DNA of 38,732 nt from a virus: positions 1 through 38,732 of IMG/VR virus record IMGVR_UViG_3300023119_000061. The stretch is one strand, 5' to 3'. Shown here in pieces: positions 9,402 through 20,400 of this stretch. The translations under genes were made by a program, and so were the position numbers. Within the stretch, counting starts at the first letter, position 1; every line of letters starts with the position of its first letter. Under the pieces are notes generated by a model that searched no databases, was not told the origin of the DNA, and worked only from the letters and a program-made list of their open reading frames with translations.

Positions 9402-9421
9402 AAAAGGGAGCCGCAGCTCCC
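9402..9421 (-). terminator. Rho-independent terminator after the collagen-like fibre gene
   Basis: On the minus strand the transcript reads GGGAGC-TGCG-GCTCCC followed by TTTTC and a pyrimidine-rich stretch. This gives a six-base-pair GC-rich stem (9406-9411 with 9416-9421), a four-base loop and a U-tract. It begins 28 nt after the TAA of the 1507-aa gene and is the only convincing intrinsic terminator in the window. Confidence 0.85.
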
Positions 9422-9448
9422 TGATCGTTATTAAATTTAACTAATCAA

Positions 9449-9718
9449 TTAAGATCCTTTGATTTCGTCAATTTCTTCCTTAAGTTCTTTAATTGCTTCA
9501 ATTAATAAACCGCTAATGTTTGCATATGAAACTGATTTCATTCCGTCTTCGTCTGTTTTAACTAACTCAGGAACAACAGACTCAACTTCTTGAGCAATAA
9601 CACCAACTTTTCTCGAACCTAGATTATCTTTTTTCTCGAAATATACTCCGCGCATCGATAAAACTTTATTTAATGCACTGTCAATTGTTTCAATATTGGT
9701 TTTAAGTCTTTCATCTGA
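9449..9718 (-). other. S74 self-cleaving chaperone domain of the collagen-like fibre
   Basis: Covers Ser1419 to the C-terminus (89 residues). The SDERLK motif keeps the Ser and Lys five residues apart, as in the endosialidase tailspike chaperone where this pair performs autocleavage. The final helix (ISGLLIEAIKELKEEIDEI) is the expected coiled coil. Predicted cleavage lies between Ala1418 and Ser1419. Confidence 0.85.
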
Positions 9719-12700
9719 TGCTGCATCAAGATCGCCAGTAATTGTTAAGTCACCAGTATCAAATCTAAATGTGAATGTGTTAGTACCGTTTGCTTTCCAA
9801 TAGAAGTAGTTCATTCCTGCTGCTGCATTTAAATGCATATTACTATTTGCATTTTCATATTTAATAGAAACATCAGAACCAGTACCGAAATTAATAGCAA
9901 CATCATCATCAAACGTTAAGTCACCAACAGTTTTAACATCTGCCGCGTCTGCTTGTAGGAAGTCACCCGTTGTGCTGTTAATCAAACCAGTTACTGTTAG
10001 GTCACCGCCAAGTGATAAGTTTTCAAGATATAATGTATCTGCATCTGGGTTGTAATAGAAATTACTTTCTCCGCCTGGGTTGGGTGAAGCCGTTGTATAA
10101 ACCGTTTTAGTTCCTGTACCACCACTGACAAACGGAATGAACATATTCGTTGTTTGTAGGGAACTAGCATAAATGTCAGAAATGTCAATAGATGTTCCGA
10201 CACCGTCAGCACCTTGAGAACCCGTAGTACCCTGTGGACCTGTAGCGCCATCATCACCTTGAACACCTTGGACACCTTGGAAACCGCCTACACTTGTACC
10301 ATTAGAACCTTGGAAACCTTGTGTACCTTGATCCCCTTGAATACCTTGTAGACCTTGGGCACCAGGAGTTGCATTTCCAGAGAAACCTTGAACACCTTGG
10401 TCACCTTTAGTACCCTGAGTACCTTGAGATCCAACTCCTGCAGTACCAATAGCACCTTGGGTACCAATAATACCCTGAATACCCTGAACACCCTGAGCAG
10501 CTGTTCCTGTGCCACCATTAATACCCTGAATACCTTGTGTACCTTGGGGACCTTGAAGACCGTCTGTACCAGGATCGCCGTCATTACCGCCTGGGCCTTG
10601 CGCACCAGTTGTACCTTGGGGACCTTGAACACCAGCTCCTACGCCACCTTCAATACCTTGTAAACCTTGTGTACCTTGCGAACCAGTTCCAGTGGAACCT
10701 TGGAAGCCTCTTTCACCTTGAGGACCCTGTGGACCTTGAGCTGATGAAGAACCTGTAATACCTTGTACACCTTGTATACCGATAGTACCTTGAGGCCCGT
10801 CATTACCAATAAGACCTTGCAAACCCTGTGTACCTTGTGCACCGGCAATGCCGCCGCCGTCAATACCTTGTATACCTTGGGCACCAGTATTACCCGTTAA
10901 ACCTTGGACACCCTGAAGACCTTGAACACCAACCCCGCCGACACCGTCTGTACCTTGAGGTCCTTGAATACCTTGCGATGCGGCCGAACCAGTAATACCT
11001 TGGACACCTTGCGTACCTTGTGCACCGTCAGATCCAGTATCTCCAGTAATACCTTGGATACCTTGGTGCCCTTGGGTACCTTGAGAACCTTGAACACCGT
11101 TTGTACCATTAGTACCACTTGCACCTTGAGAGCCGGTAATACCTTGTATACCCTGAACACCTTGAGCACCAGATCCGTCAGCACCTTGTAAACCATCTGC
11201 ACCCTGGAAACCAGTAGTACCTTGAGCACCCTGTGGACCAGTATCACCTTGGTCACCAGTTCTAGCAAATGTAATACGAATATCTAGGTTGTTAGCAAAA
11301 GCAGAAACTGACGAGTTAACATGAGTACAATCAACCGCAAAGTAACCTGATGCTTCTGTTAATCCATCAACAGTAAAGATTGCAAAGTTTTGAACGTCTG
11401 CCGCATCAATAATTTTAAAGTGGCCTTTAATATCGGATGTTGAGTCATCGATCGTTCTTAGATATGATTGAATATCGTTAAAGTTATCATCGCGATCATC
11501 AATAAACATTAAAGTAGCAGATGAAACAGATGAGTTGTTTAATCTAAGTTTACCAACGCCTGGGTCGCCAGCTGATGTTGTATTATCGAATGTGTAATCA
11601 AATGTTGCGCCGCCAAAGCCACCTTTCTGACCTTGCACACCTTGGATACCTTGTGTACCCTGTGCACCGGCGGATCCAGTAATACCTTGTACACCTTGGG
11701 CACCAGTATTACCTTGTAAGCCCGTGCTACCTTGAATACCTGTAGTACCCTGCCAACCTTGAACACCCTGTGGGCCCGTGTTACCTTGAATACCGGTGAA
11801 ACCTTGAAGACCTGTAATACCTTGTACACCTTGGTTAGCTATACCTTGTAAACCTTGAATACCCGTATTACCTTGGATACCACGTTGACCCTGAATACCA
11901 CGAGGACCGGTAGGAATAAATGTAATTACAGTTTTATTGCCATGCGGGCCTGCAGCCTCTGTTTGCCAGTTAGTAACATTACCATCGATATATGTTACAT
12001 CAAAATAACCCCAGTTTTTAGAGCCAGAATCCCACTGAAAATCCTCAAACGAATAAATTACCCAATGATGGCCGCCTGGTCCGTTTGAACTTTCAGCCAA
12101 CTGAATTTTAATATGGCCTTTTTCAGAACCATTACTTGTAGGAATAGCTGCTAAATAATCAAATAACTCATCAACCTCTGAAGTGTATTGGTCATCTGGA
12201 ATATCGTCAATAAAGATAGTAGTTGCTAATGCTGGATTAGCGTTATCAAAATGGAATTTGCTTGTTCCAGGTGCTCCAGCAGTATTAGCCGTAAAGTTCC
12301 ACTCGAAACTTAAGCCACCGTAAATACCCTTTTCACCCTGCAGTCCTTGGGCACCTTGAATACCGGTGAAACCTTGAATACCTTGCACAGATTGCGGACC
12401 TTGTATACCTTGTAAGCCTGTGTTACCTTGAAGACCACGCTGTCCTTGTATACCCTGAACACCTTGAGCGCCAGTATTACCTTGTAGACCAGTTCCACCT
12501 TGGATACCGGTGATACCTTGTACTCCTTGAGTACCTTGGTCGCCTTGAATACCTTGAGTACCTTGGTCACCTTGAATACCCTGCGTACCTTGGTCTCCTT
12601 GTAATCCTTGGAAACCCTGTGTACCTTGGAAGCCAGTTATACCTTGGATACCTTGAGCAGCTTGTGGGCCCTGAATACCTTGTACACCTTGGATACCAGT

Positions 12701-13972
12701 ATTACCTTGAATGCCGCGTTGGCCTTGAATACCTTGAACACCTTGATTAGAAATACCTTGAATACCCTGGATACCTGTATTACCTTGGATACCTCTTTGG
12801 CCCTGGATACCGGTGATACCTTGTACTCCTTGGAAGCCGCGGTCACCGCTGATATCCATATCTACCATTAATTCGTGGTTAATAGTTACGCTTGAGTTGG
12901 CTTCAACAAAGTCATATTTTATTGCTGTGCCAGAAACATAAGTAACTTGAGATTCATAATAAGTATTGGCACCGCCAGAGTCCACCATATCTTGGACTGA
13001 GAAAATTACGTATTTTCCGGGCGCGCCTCTTTTTGTGATTTTAACATATGCTTTATTTGTTGAAGATGCTGCAGTGACTGCGTCATATAAGCCTGTTACA
13101 TCTACACCATAAGCATCGACATCGTCCCAGAAAATACGTGTGACAGAATTAAATGTATCTGTATTTGCAGCTGCCGCGTTAAATCTAATACCGCCAGCCC
13201 CAGGATCAGCCCATGTAATTCCGTCATTTAAAGTAAATTCTAAAATGTTTCCGGAGTCATCTCCGTGAAAACCTTGTAGACCTTGAATACCCGTTGCACC
13301 TTGAATACCAGTATTACCAGTTATGCCTTGTAGGCCTTGGATACCTTGGATACCTTGAACTCCTTGAGTACCTTGGTCGCCTTGAATACCTTGAGGTCCT
13401 TGTAAGCCTTGAACACCTTGTATACCAATCGGGCCTTGAATACCTTGTGCACCTTGGAAACCTTGAAGACCTTGAATACCACGATAACCACGAGAACCTT
13501 GGATACCCTCTTCACCGATGGTACCTTGTACACCCTGGTCACCTTGAACACCTTGGAAACCTTGTACACCACGGAAAGAACCAATATTAATCCAATCAGT
13601 TCCATCAAATACCCAAAGAGTATCATCAGATTGGTCAATAACAGTATCACCCGTAACTGCCGTTGGGAAGTTTGTATCTAAATATGCATTATTAGCTGCT
13701 ACAGAAGAGGAACCAATAATTGTAAAACCAGGGCCATAATCGCCCTGTAAACCTTGGATCCCTTGTATACCTTGAACGCCTTGGACGGTATTATTGGCAG
13801 CACCTCCGTCAAGTTCTTGCCAGGCTGTACCATCAGAATATTTGATTTTACCATCATCAGTATAGACGATAGCACCTTCAAATGCAACTGGGTCTAGGTT
13901 ATTAACGTTCTGCGGAATACCTATTCCAAAGGTAACAGTACGCCCTCTAAAACTTGAAAATCTACTCGACAT
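9449..13972 (-). CDS. Collagen-like fibre protein with C-terminal S74 chaperone/autoprotease (1507 aa)
   Basis: The N-terminal ~60 residues (MSSRFSSFRGRTVTFGIG, then EGAIVYTDDGKIKYSDGTAW) look like a docking domain. Most of residues 60-1260 is a collagen-type Gly-X-Y repeat dominated by G-I/V/L/F-Q triplets with almost no proline, so Gln occupies the Y position. The repeat is broken by three non-collagen islands at about residues 240-375, 550-690 and 785-906. All three share a pattern (G.P....IRFN or similar, I..DD, KGH.KI-like strand, .IFSV or IFTV, Y..V.YV) and are diverged copies of one fibre domain. A beta-rich stretch follows. Residues 1419-1507 form an intramolecular chaperone of the peptidase S74 family, beginning SDERLK with Ser1419 and Lys1424 and containing GVIAQEV. 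By family knowledge this domain drives trimerisation and then cuts itself off before Ser1419. The start has GAGGAAGACG upstream and overlaps the previous gene by 11 nt. Confidence 0.93.
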   Translation of the reverse strand: MSSRFSSFRGRTVTFGIGIPQNVNNLDPVAFEGAIVYTDDGKIKYSDGTAWQELDGGAANNTVQGVQGIQGIQGLQGDYGPGFTIIGSSSVAANNAYLDTNFPTAVTGDTVIDQSDDTLWVFDGTDWINIGSFRGVQGFQGVQGDQGVQGTIGEEGIQGSRGYRGIQGLQGFQGAQGIQGPIGIQGVQGLQGPQGIQGDQGTQGVQGIQGIQGLQGITGNTGIQGATGIQGLQGFHGDDSGNILEFTLNDGITWADPGAGGIRFNAAAANTDTFNSVTRIFWDDVDAYGVDVTGLYDAVTAASSTNKAYVKITKRGAPGKYVIFSVQDMVDSGGANTYYESQVTYVSGTAIKYDFVEANSSVTINHELMVDMDISGDRGFQGVQGITGIQGQRGIQGNTGIQGIQGISNQGVQGIQGQRGIQGNTGIQGVQGIQGPQAAQGIQGITGFQGTQGFQGLQGDQGTQGIQGDQGTQGIQGDQGTQGVQGITGIQGGTGLQGNTGAQGVQGIQGQRGLQGNTGLQGIQGPQSVQGIQGFTGIQGAQGLQGEKGIYGGLSFEWNFTANTAGAPGTSKFHFDNANPALATTIFIDDIPDDQYTSEVDELFDYLAAIPTSNGSEKGHIKIQLAESSNGPGGHHWVIYSFEDFQWDSGSKNWGYFDVTYIDGNVTNWQTEAAGPHGNKTVITFIPTGPRGIQGQRGIQGNTGIQGLQGIANQGVQGITGLQGFTGIQGNTGPQGVQGWQGTTGIQGSTGLQGNTGAQGVQGITGSAGAQGTQGIQGVQGQKGGFGGATFDYTFDNTTSAGDPGVGKLRLNNSSVSSATLMFIDDRDDNFNDIQSYLRTIDDSTSDIKGHFKIIDAADVQNFAIFTVDGLTEASGYFAVDCTHVNSSVSAFANNLDIRITFARTGDQGDTGPQGAQGTTGFQGADGLQGADGSGAQGVQGIQGITGSQGASGTNGTNGVQGSQGTQGHQGIQGITGDTGSDGAQGTQGVQGITGSAASQGIQGPQGTDGVGGVGVQGLQGVQGLTGNTGAQGIQGIDGGGIAGAQGTQGLQGLIGNDGPQGTIGIQGVQGITGSSSAQGPQGPQGERGFQGSTGTGSQGTQGLQGIEGGVGAGVQGPQGTTGAQGPGGNDGDPGTDGLQGPQGTQGIQGINGGTGTAAQGVQGIQGIIGTQGAIGTAGVGSQGTQGTKGDQGVQGFSGNATPGAQGLQGIQGDQGTQGFQGSNGTSVGGFQGVQGVQGDDGATGPQGTTGSQGADGVGTSIDISDIYASSLQTTNMFIPFVSGGTGTKTVYTTASPNPGGESNFYYNPDADTLYLENLSLGGDLTVTGLINSTTGDFLQADAADVKTVGDLTFDDDVAINFGTGSDVSIKYENANSNMHLNAAAGMNYFYWKANGTNTFTFRFDTGDLTITGDLDAASDERLKTNIETIDSALNKVLSMRGVYFEKKDNLGSRKVGVIAQEVESVVPELVKTDEDGMKSVSYANISGLLIEAIKELKEEIDEIKGS
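10200..13800 (-). repeat. Low-complexity Gly-X-Gln collagen-coding DNA in several blocks
   Basis: Short degenerate 9-bp units (plus strand close to ATACCTTGN) recur hundreds of times at roughly 13790-13730, 13570-13260, 12845-12320, 11890-11620 and 11250-10200. They are separated by the non-collagen islands. All units stay in frame with Gly-X-Y coding, so this is coding repeat DNA rather than an intergenic array. Confidence 0.85.
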
Positions 13973-14402
13973 CGTCTTCCTCGGATTGGCCTAATGTAAA
14001 TGATAATGTTGCGTCTGCACACAAGTTCTGATCTGCTTTAATTTCTAAAGTATCGCCTGATGAAAAGAATTGGCCATTTAATGGTAAAGCAAAAGTATCG
14101 TAAGATGGGATTGGCATATTTCTTACTACCCAGTACTCATCGTTTTCTGCGTATCTATGTGTTCTAATATCAATTTTAACTGTATTAGCACTATAGTTAC
14201 AAACGATGAGTGGAGAAATAACTTCGCCAACTCCAGGTTCCACGGTTGTAGAACCACCAAAGATTAGCTCCGGAACTTCATATTTTGGAACTTCAATAAG
14301 AATTTGCCAATTCGTTGATACCGAAAGGTTGACGGCTACCGGTTTAGCGTCGGGTGCCTGGGACGTTTCTATTGTGTCGAAATCGTTGTTTGCAAATGCC
14401 AT
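13962..14402 (-). CDS. Small structural protein between two fibre genes, function unknown (146 aa)
   Basis: This 146-residue acidic protein starts MAFANNDFDTIETSQAPDAK and continues with a beta-strand-rich body (WQILIEVPKYEVPELIFGG, VISPLIVCNYSANTVKIDIR, then a long polar region). Its C-terminus, SEEDDVE, is strongly acidic. I do not recognise a named family. It resembles the small Ig-like or collar-like proteins that sit among fibre genes in T4-like marine phages. It is translationally linked on both sides: its ATG shares a base with the stop of the giant gene (TAATG at 14400-14404), and its last 11 nt overlap the collagen-like gene. I infer an adaptor or connector used together with one of these two large fibres. 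No catalytic motif is visible. Confidence 0.85.
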   Translation of the reverse strand: MAFANNDFDTIETSQAPDAKPVAVNLSVSTNWQILIEVPKYEVPELIFGGSTTVEPGVGEVISPLIVCNYSANTVKIDIRTHRYAENDEYWVVRNMPIPSYDTFALPLNGQFFSSGDTLEIKADQNLCADATLSFTLGQSEEDDVE

Positions 14403-17400
14403 TATAGTACTGCCCTACTGTTTGAAGCTCTTCTAGCTAATTTTCTAACTGATGAGGTAAACGGTCTTCCTTCAATTCTACCGGTTCTACCATTAATTTT
14501 TAGTCCTCGTGCAAAGAACTGGTTGTTTAATTCGTCAGATCCTGACCATCTAATTCTACCGCCGTCTTCCGACAGAACCGAAGCTGTAGCAGAAATTGCA
14601 GAACCGATATTTCTAAAGTTAAGCGGCAATGCGTTTCTGTTAACCCCAGCTGAAGCACCATTGAACTGGTGGGCGATAGATTCAACCAAAGATCCAAATG
14701 CTAGGAACTCAGGTCTCAATATTGTTTCAATTAATACATTATCGATTAACTCGTTAACCATATTAATATGATCTACATCTGGTGCGATATTTGTATTTAT
14801 ATAGGATTTCATCTGTGTCCAAGCGCCAGTAAATGCATCGAGAAGATCTGTATTGTTATCTACTCCACTGTCTAACCAAGTTGATCCATTATAGTAGTAA
14901 ATTCTACCAGCGTAGCGGTTTCCGTTATTATCTGTCGGTACAATTTGTGCATACCATCTTTTTGGATTTTCAAGGTTTGCTAAGTCTGAAACTGTAGCAG
15001 CTGTTCCTTTAAATCTCAATTTTCTCCAATCGCTGAAGGTTGCCGGAGGATTAAAGACTGGGAATACGTGTTGTGAGTCGATGTTAAATAATGCGGCCGC
15101 GAAGGATCTTGTAGATTTATCTGTTCCTTCCTCTTGTGGAGTTTGAGAGGCATCGATATATCTAAAGTCGTTTGCGATAATTTTAAGTAAGTTTCCGCCG
15201 TCACGATATGTTTTTGGTAAGTCAATAAATTTATAAGTTTGTGTAATAAATCTTTGAACTTCACGTTGTAATTTAACTTTGTTATTTGCCAAAATATCTT
15301 TAGCAAATCTGAACTGTTTAGTAACATTATCATTCCATGTAAAGTCTGGCTCGATAGTTGGGCCTAGAGATTTTGGTGTGTTATAGAATAGTGCGTTATA
15401 GAAGATTAAGCCATTTTCATAAGCTTGTTTTGCCTCTGCTTCAGATCCCATTTCTGGGCGAAGTTTTTGGCCAGGATAAGATCCTGTTACAACTTCACTT
15501 ACAATTTTACCAAGCTGTCTATAAGACTGCGCAGTTGCAACTCTTGTATTTTCTGGAATTCTTAGTGTTCCATTCCAATAGTAGAAGTCTGCGTTCCAGC
15601 GAGATGCTAAGTTGCCGCCATAGTTAAGATCCCAACTCATAGCATCAATTAAGTAACCTGAGTCTCTGCGGCATTTTGCTTTGCTGTAATCTATAATTGA
15701 GAAATTATCAGAGATATATTGAGTAACATCATCTGCTAATTCGTCAAGATTATTATCAATTAATCTTCCTGCAGCAATCTTATCTGCTGAGACCCATGAT
15801 GTATCTGGCTCAACAATCTCTGGAAGAGCGTCAAGTGAATTTCTTCTAATTGCTTCCTCTACCATTCTGACAAGATCTGCTAAATCGTTACCTTGAGTTA
15901 CTGTAGCAGCTGGGTTAGATGTATCTTGGCCAATAGCCAACTCTTGTGCAACGTCACTTACTAGATTTGCCATTTCTGCGTAGAAGTCGGCTGTCTGTTT
16001 TCTTTGATCGAACGGTAATACACTTACAGCGTTATCAAAGTACATATTAGCAACAAGTCTCATAGCATAGTTTGTTGAGTAGTTAATGTCGTGTGATAGA
16101 GCATCAACAATAATTCCAACATCCCTGCGGCATTTTTCTTTAGGATAGCTAATTCCTTTATACTCTGTTGAGATAAATTCAATCATGCTCTCCACTAGTG
16201 TAGTAAGTTTATCATCAATCAAGTTTTTCTGATCGATAAGAGTTTCTGGTATCCAGTTAGTGAATGGCTCAACTCTTGCTGGCAAGTTAGTTGGATTATT
16301 ATCATAAGCGATATTTGCAACCATCATTGCAAGATCTTTTGCTTCCATCGCGATATGACGACGAGCTGTGTATCCGTCTTTGAATTGCTTGCTTGTATTT
16401 CCAATAACTTGTTTAATGCCGTCTGTTGTTGCACTGACGAATGTATGAGCTCCTTGATAGCCTTTTGCGTAACCAACTTGAACAGTTACAGTGTTTGTTG
16501 TGACTGCTGTAATTTTAAGTGGTTTTTCAAATGCTGGATCTGTAACTCTTGGGTGTGAAATATTTTCAGCAGGTGAACCACAGCTAAATGTTAGTGACTC
16601 TTTTTCTAATAAGATATAATCACCGACTTTTAATTTGTGATTTCCAAGAGTAATTACTGATTCCCCTGAGTCTACATCATAGGTTGCGTTTGCAGCTGTA
16701 AATGTTTTGCCAATTCTGTATGGAACTGTTTTGTTACGAATAACATCGTGCATTACTTCAGCCATATGAGTAAATGCAGCTCTTGTTGGCTCTCTTTGAT
16801 CTTTAGGTAATAGGTTAACAGCATTCACGAAGTAGATCTGAGCAGCATTCCACATTGCGGAGTTACCACCGTACTGAATATCGTGAGATATTGCATCAAC
16901 CATATAACCAACATCTCTGCGACATTTAACTTGATCGTACTCAAGATAATTAAACGTTTTCTGTAGATATTCGTTAATGTTAGCTGCTAAGTAAGTTGTT
17001 CTCAATCTAATAGCATCACGCTCGTTATTATAATCGTAATTTATTCCAGCTGAGTTTCCTGGTCTTGTAACTGCTGGTAGGTTGATTAGAGAATCATCAG
17101 TAATGATATCAGCAACAATCGTCCAGAAATCTGTTAATGAGTTGGCTTGTGTTGCAAACCCTGTATTAAATCCAGTTGTTACTTGGCTCGCAGCGTTGCT
17201 TGCAGATTTAGTAACTGGTTGTTTTAGAGCAATTTGTGTTGACATTGCGCCTAAACGTTCATATAACTCTGCAGTTACAGCTCTTTGATCTGATGGCAAT
17301 GTTGATAGGCCATTTTCAAAGTATACTCTTGCAACATCTCTCATTGATGCATTTGAGTTGTGCATTACAGCCGCGCAAACCGCGTCAACCATATATCCAA

Positions 17401-20400
17401 CATCTCTTTCACATTTATCTACATCGTAAACGATTGAACCATAGTTATCAGTCATCCATGCAGTTGCTTCAGCCTGTAAGAATGCTTTGTTTGCTTGAAG
17501 AGCATCTTTACAGTTTGTAGCACTTATGTTTTGATAAGCAGTTCCAAAGTTGTATGCTTCAGTTTCTGGATCATAATCGTAAATCATTGCATCTTTAATT
17601 GCATTGAAAGAAGCAGTAGCTCTAGTTTTAGCTGTGCCTGTTAAACGACCTTCGATGTCTGCTTGTAGGTATTCAATTGCTTGAACTGTTTCAGCTAATT
17701 GTTCATCAATAACTTTGCTTAAGCTTGTCGTTCCAGCGCGATAGACTTTACCTGCAAATTTACCGTAGTAATCTCCACCGGTTGCGACGTCGTATGCTAC
17801 GGCATCAAGAATGTATCCAGTGTCTCTTGCACATTTATCTTCATCATAAACGAAGTATCTGTTGTTGATATAAGCAACAACTTCGTCTTGTATAAAGTCT
17901 TTGTTTTTCTGTAGTGCTTTACGAGCAAAGGTTCTGCTTGGCTCAACCAATGGAAGAGTTGCAGTATTTGCTACTGGGAATTTTTCATCCAATCTTGCAT
18001 TAACTTTTTGAGTAATATCTAAAGATCCTGCATAATCAGGAATTACAATATTATCATCAATTAATCCAGAGATTACATTAATTAGATCTTTTGCAGTTGC
18101 CGCAATGGTAGATGTGCCAGCTGTACCAGATGTATTCTGAGCTGTGCTATTACCTGTTGTTGGTGTTACAGTAGTTTCTGTGATAACACTTTCAGCAACA
18201 GTAGCTAAGTGCTCAAACGCCAATCTAGTAGGTTCTCTTTGGTCATATGGAAGAATACTAACTGCGTTCTTGAAATAATAACCTGCAGCATCTATAGTTG
18301 CAGCGTCGCCACCATATTCCAAATCTTCTCTGATAGCATCAACTATTAGTCCAACATCACGGTAGCAAAGATCTGTGTCATAAGCTAAGCCATTATACTC
18401 TTCTCTGATAAATTGGATAATTTCCTCTTGATACTTAGGAGTGTTTCCCCATACTTTGTTAAATTGAGCATTGATTGCAGAATTGTAACCTGTACCAGTT
18501 AATGTAGGTTCCACTATTGTTGGTAATTCGCTAAAGTCATTTCCGCGAACCATATCAGCAACAATTTTAAATAGATCATTAACTTTATCAGCAATTGCTG
18601 GAGGTGCAGATTTGCGAATAGCGTCAGCGTTTGAACCTTCGAAGTAATGAACTCCAGCGTAACCATTAGGAGCTGCGCCAACATTCATTGTGATGGTTGT
18701 ATCATCTGCTTCAAGAATTTCTACTGGTCTATTAAAATATGGATCTGTTGCTCTTGGATGCGAAATCTGAGTAATAGCTCCAGTTGCTGTGTTTGCACAA
18801 GAGAATGTAATGGCTTCTTCATCCATAATGATGTAATCGCCTTTTTCCAATCTGTGCGTTCCAATTGTAGCAGTAAAGATACCAGTTACTGGATCGTATG
18901 TAGCATTTGTTGGAGTATAAGTTGGTTGAACTGTTGCTGATTTAATAGCATTTGCAGTTGCACTTACAAATGTATGGTTATTTGCGTATCCATTTGGAAT
19001 TGCGCCAACGTCAACTGTAATTGTAGTTGATGTCGTGTCCGTAATTGTAATTGGCACATTAAATGCTGGATCTGTTGAGCGTGGGTGCGAGATGTTTGTT
19101 ACAACCGCTCCGTTTGCGCAAGAGAATGTAATGGATTCTTCAGCAATGCTAATTCTATCACCAGGAACATAGCTGTGTGTTCCAATTGTTGCGACCATGA
19201 TACCAGTTGTTGGATCATATGTTGCATTTGTTGGTGTATAAGTTGTATTATCAGCACGTGTTTGAGTAGAAGCACCTTGTTGTAAATCAAATACTAATTC
19301 GTTTCTTACAATTTGTCCAGCAATATTTGAGATATGCTCAAATGCTTCTGCTGTTGGTGCTCTTTCATTTTTACCTAATACTGAAACAGCATTGTCAAAA
19401 TATAGTCTTGAATTATTAACAGTTGAAGCGTTAGAACCATGCTGAATATCCCAAGATACTGAGTCGATAAAGTAACCAACGTCTCTTTCGCATTTTGCAG
19501 AGTCGTAGGTTAAATCAGGATGGTTATTTGCAATCCATGCTGTTGTTTCGTCAATAATAAATTGTTTGTTAGCTTGTAGTATTGCTTTTGCTTCATATGC
19601 TTCATCTGAAACATATCCTCCGCCAAACGTTCTAGTGTCAGCTGCAGCAATATCATTTTGCATAATATCAATGATTTCATTAAATGCTGTGTTTGCTCTA
19701 TTTTCAGCAGTTCCACTTAAGATGTTTCCTCTAATTTCATCTCTTAGCCAAGCAATTGCGCCAACAGTTTCTGTTAGCTGTTCAGTAATTACTGTGTTTG
19801 TGGATGCATTACCTGAGCGATATGCTAAGCCAGCGAATACAGAGTTGACGTTAGAGTCTGTTGCAAAGTCTCTACGTACGGAGTCAAGAATAAGGCCCGT
19901 ATCTCTGAAGCATTTTTCGTCATTGTAAACAAAATAGTTATCGCGGATCCAAGCATCTACTTCATCCTGCAAGAATACTTTGTTATTTTTAAGTTGCTCT
20001 GCTGCATTTAATCCATCACGAGTTGTTCTGGTTTTAATAACTGAGCCTTCTTCAGCTGATACGAATGTATGAGCACCAGCATATCCATTTGGTACCGCAC
20101 CAGGATTTACAGTAATTGTTGTGGATGTTACTGCTGAAATTGCAAGCGGTTTTTGGTAGTTAGGCTCGCCAATTCTTGGGTGTGATATTTCAATAGTTTG
20201 ACCAGTTGATGTATTAGCACAACTAAATGTGATTGAGTTTGGCTTAAATTCGATATGGTCATCTGTTGTAAATCCATGATCTGCACCCATAGTTAATTCC
20301 ATAACACCAGTTGCTGGGTTATAGGTTGCTGTGGATGGAGTATGGAACGAATCAATTTTAGCCGCGTCAGTCCAATAAATTGCATTTGTGTCAATACAAT

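Noticed and set aside
10288-13650. Many Lys/Val-rich and Thr/Leu-rich open frames on both strands
   Set aside because: They are out-of-frame readings of the Gly-X-Gln collagen repeat, giving strings such as KVFKV or TLNTL.
10200-13800. CRISPR-like array of short regular repeats
   Set aside because: The units are 9-bp degenerate repeats in frame with collagen coding, with no conserved 25-40-bp repeats or unique spacers and no cas genes.
14794-14801. TATAAATA octamer on the minus strand inside the giant gene
   Set aside because: It is deep in coding sequence, about 390 nt from the next start, in AT-rich DNA where chance matches are expected. The octamer-like AATAAATA near 28725 inside the 63-aa gene and GATAAATA near 34450 inside the gp8-like gene were set aside for the same reason.
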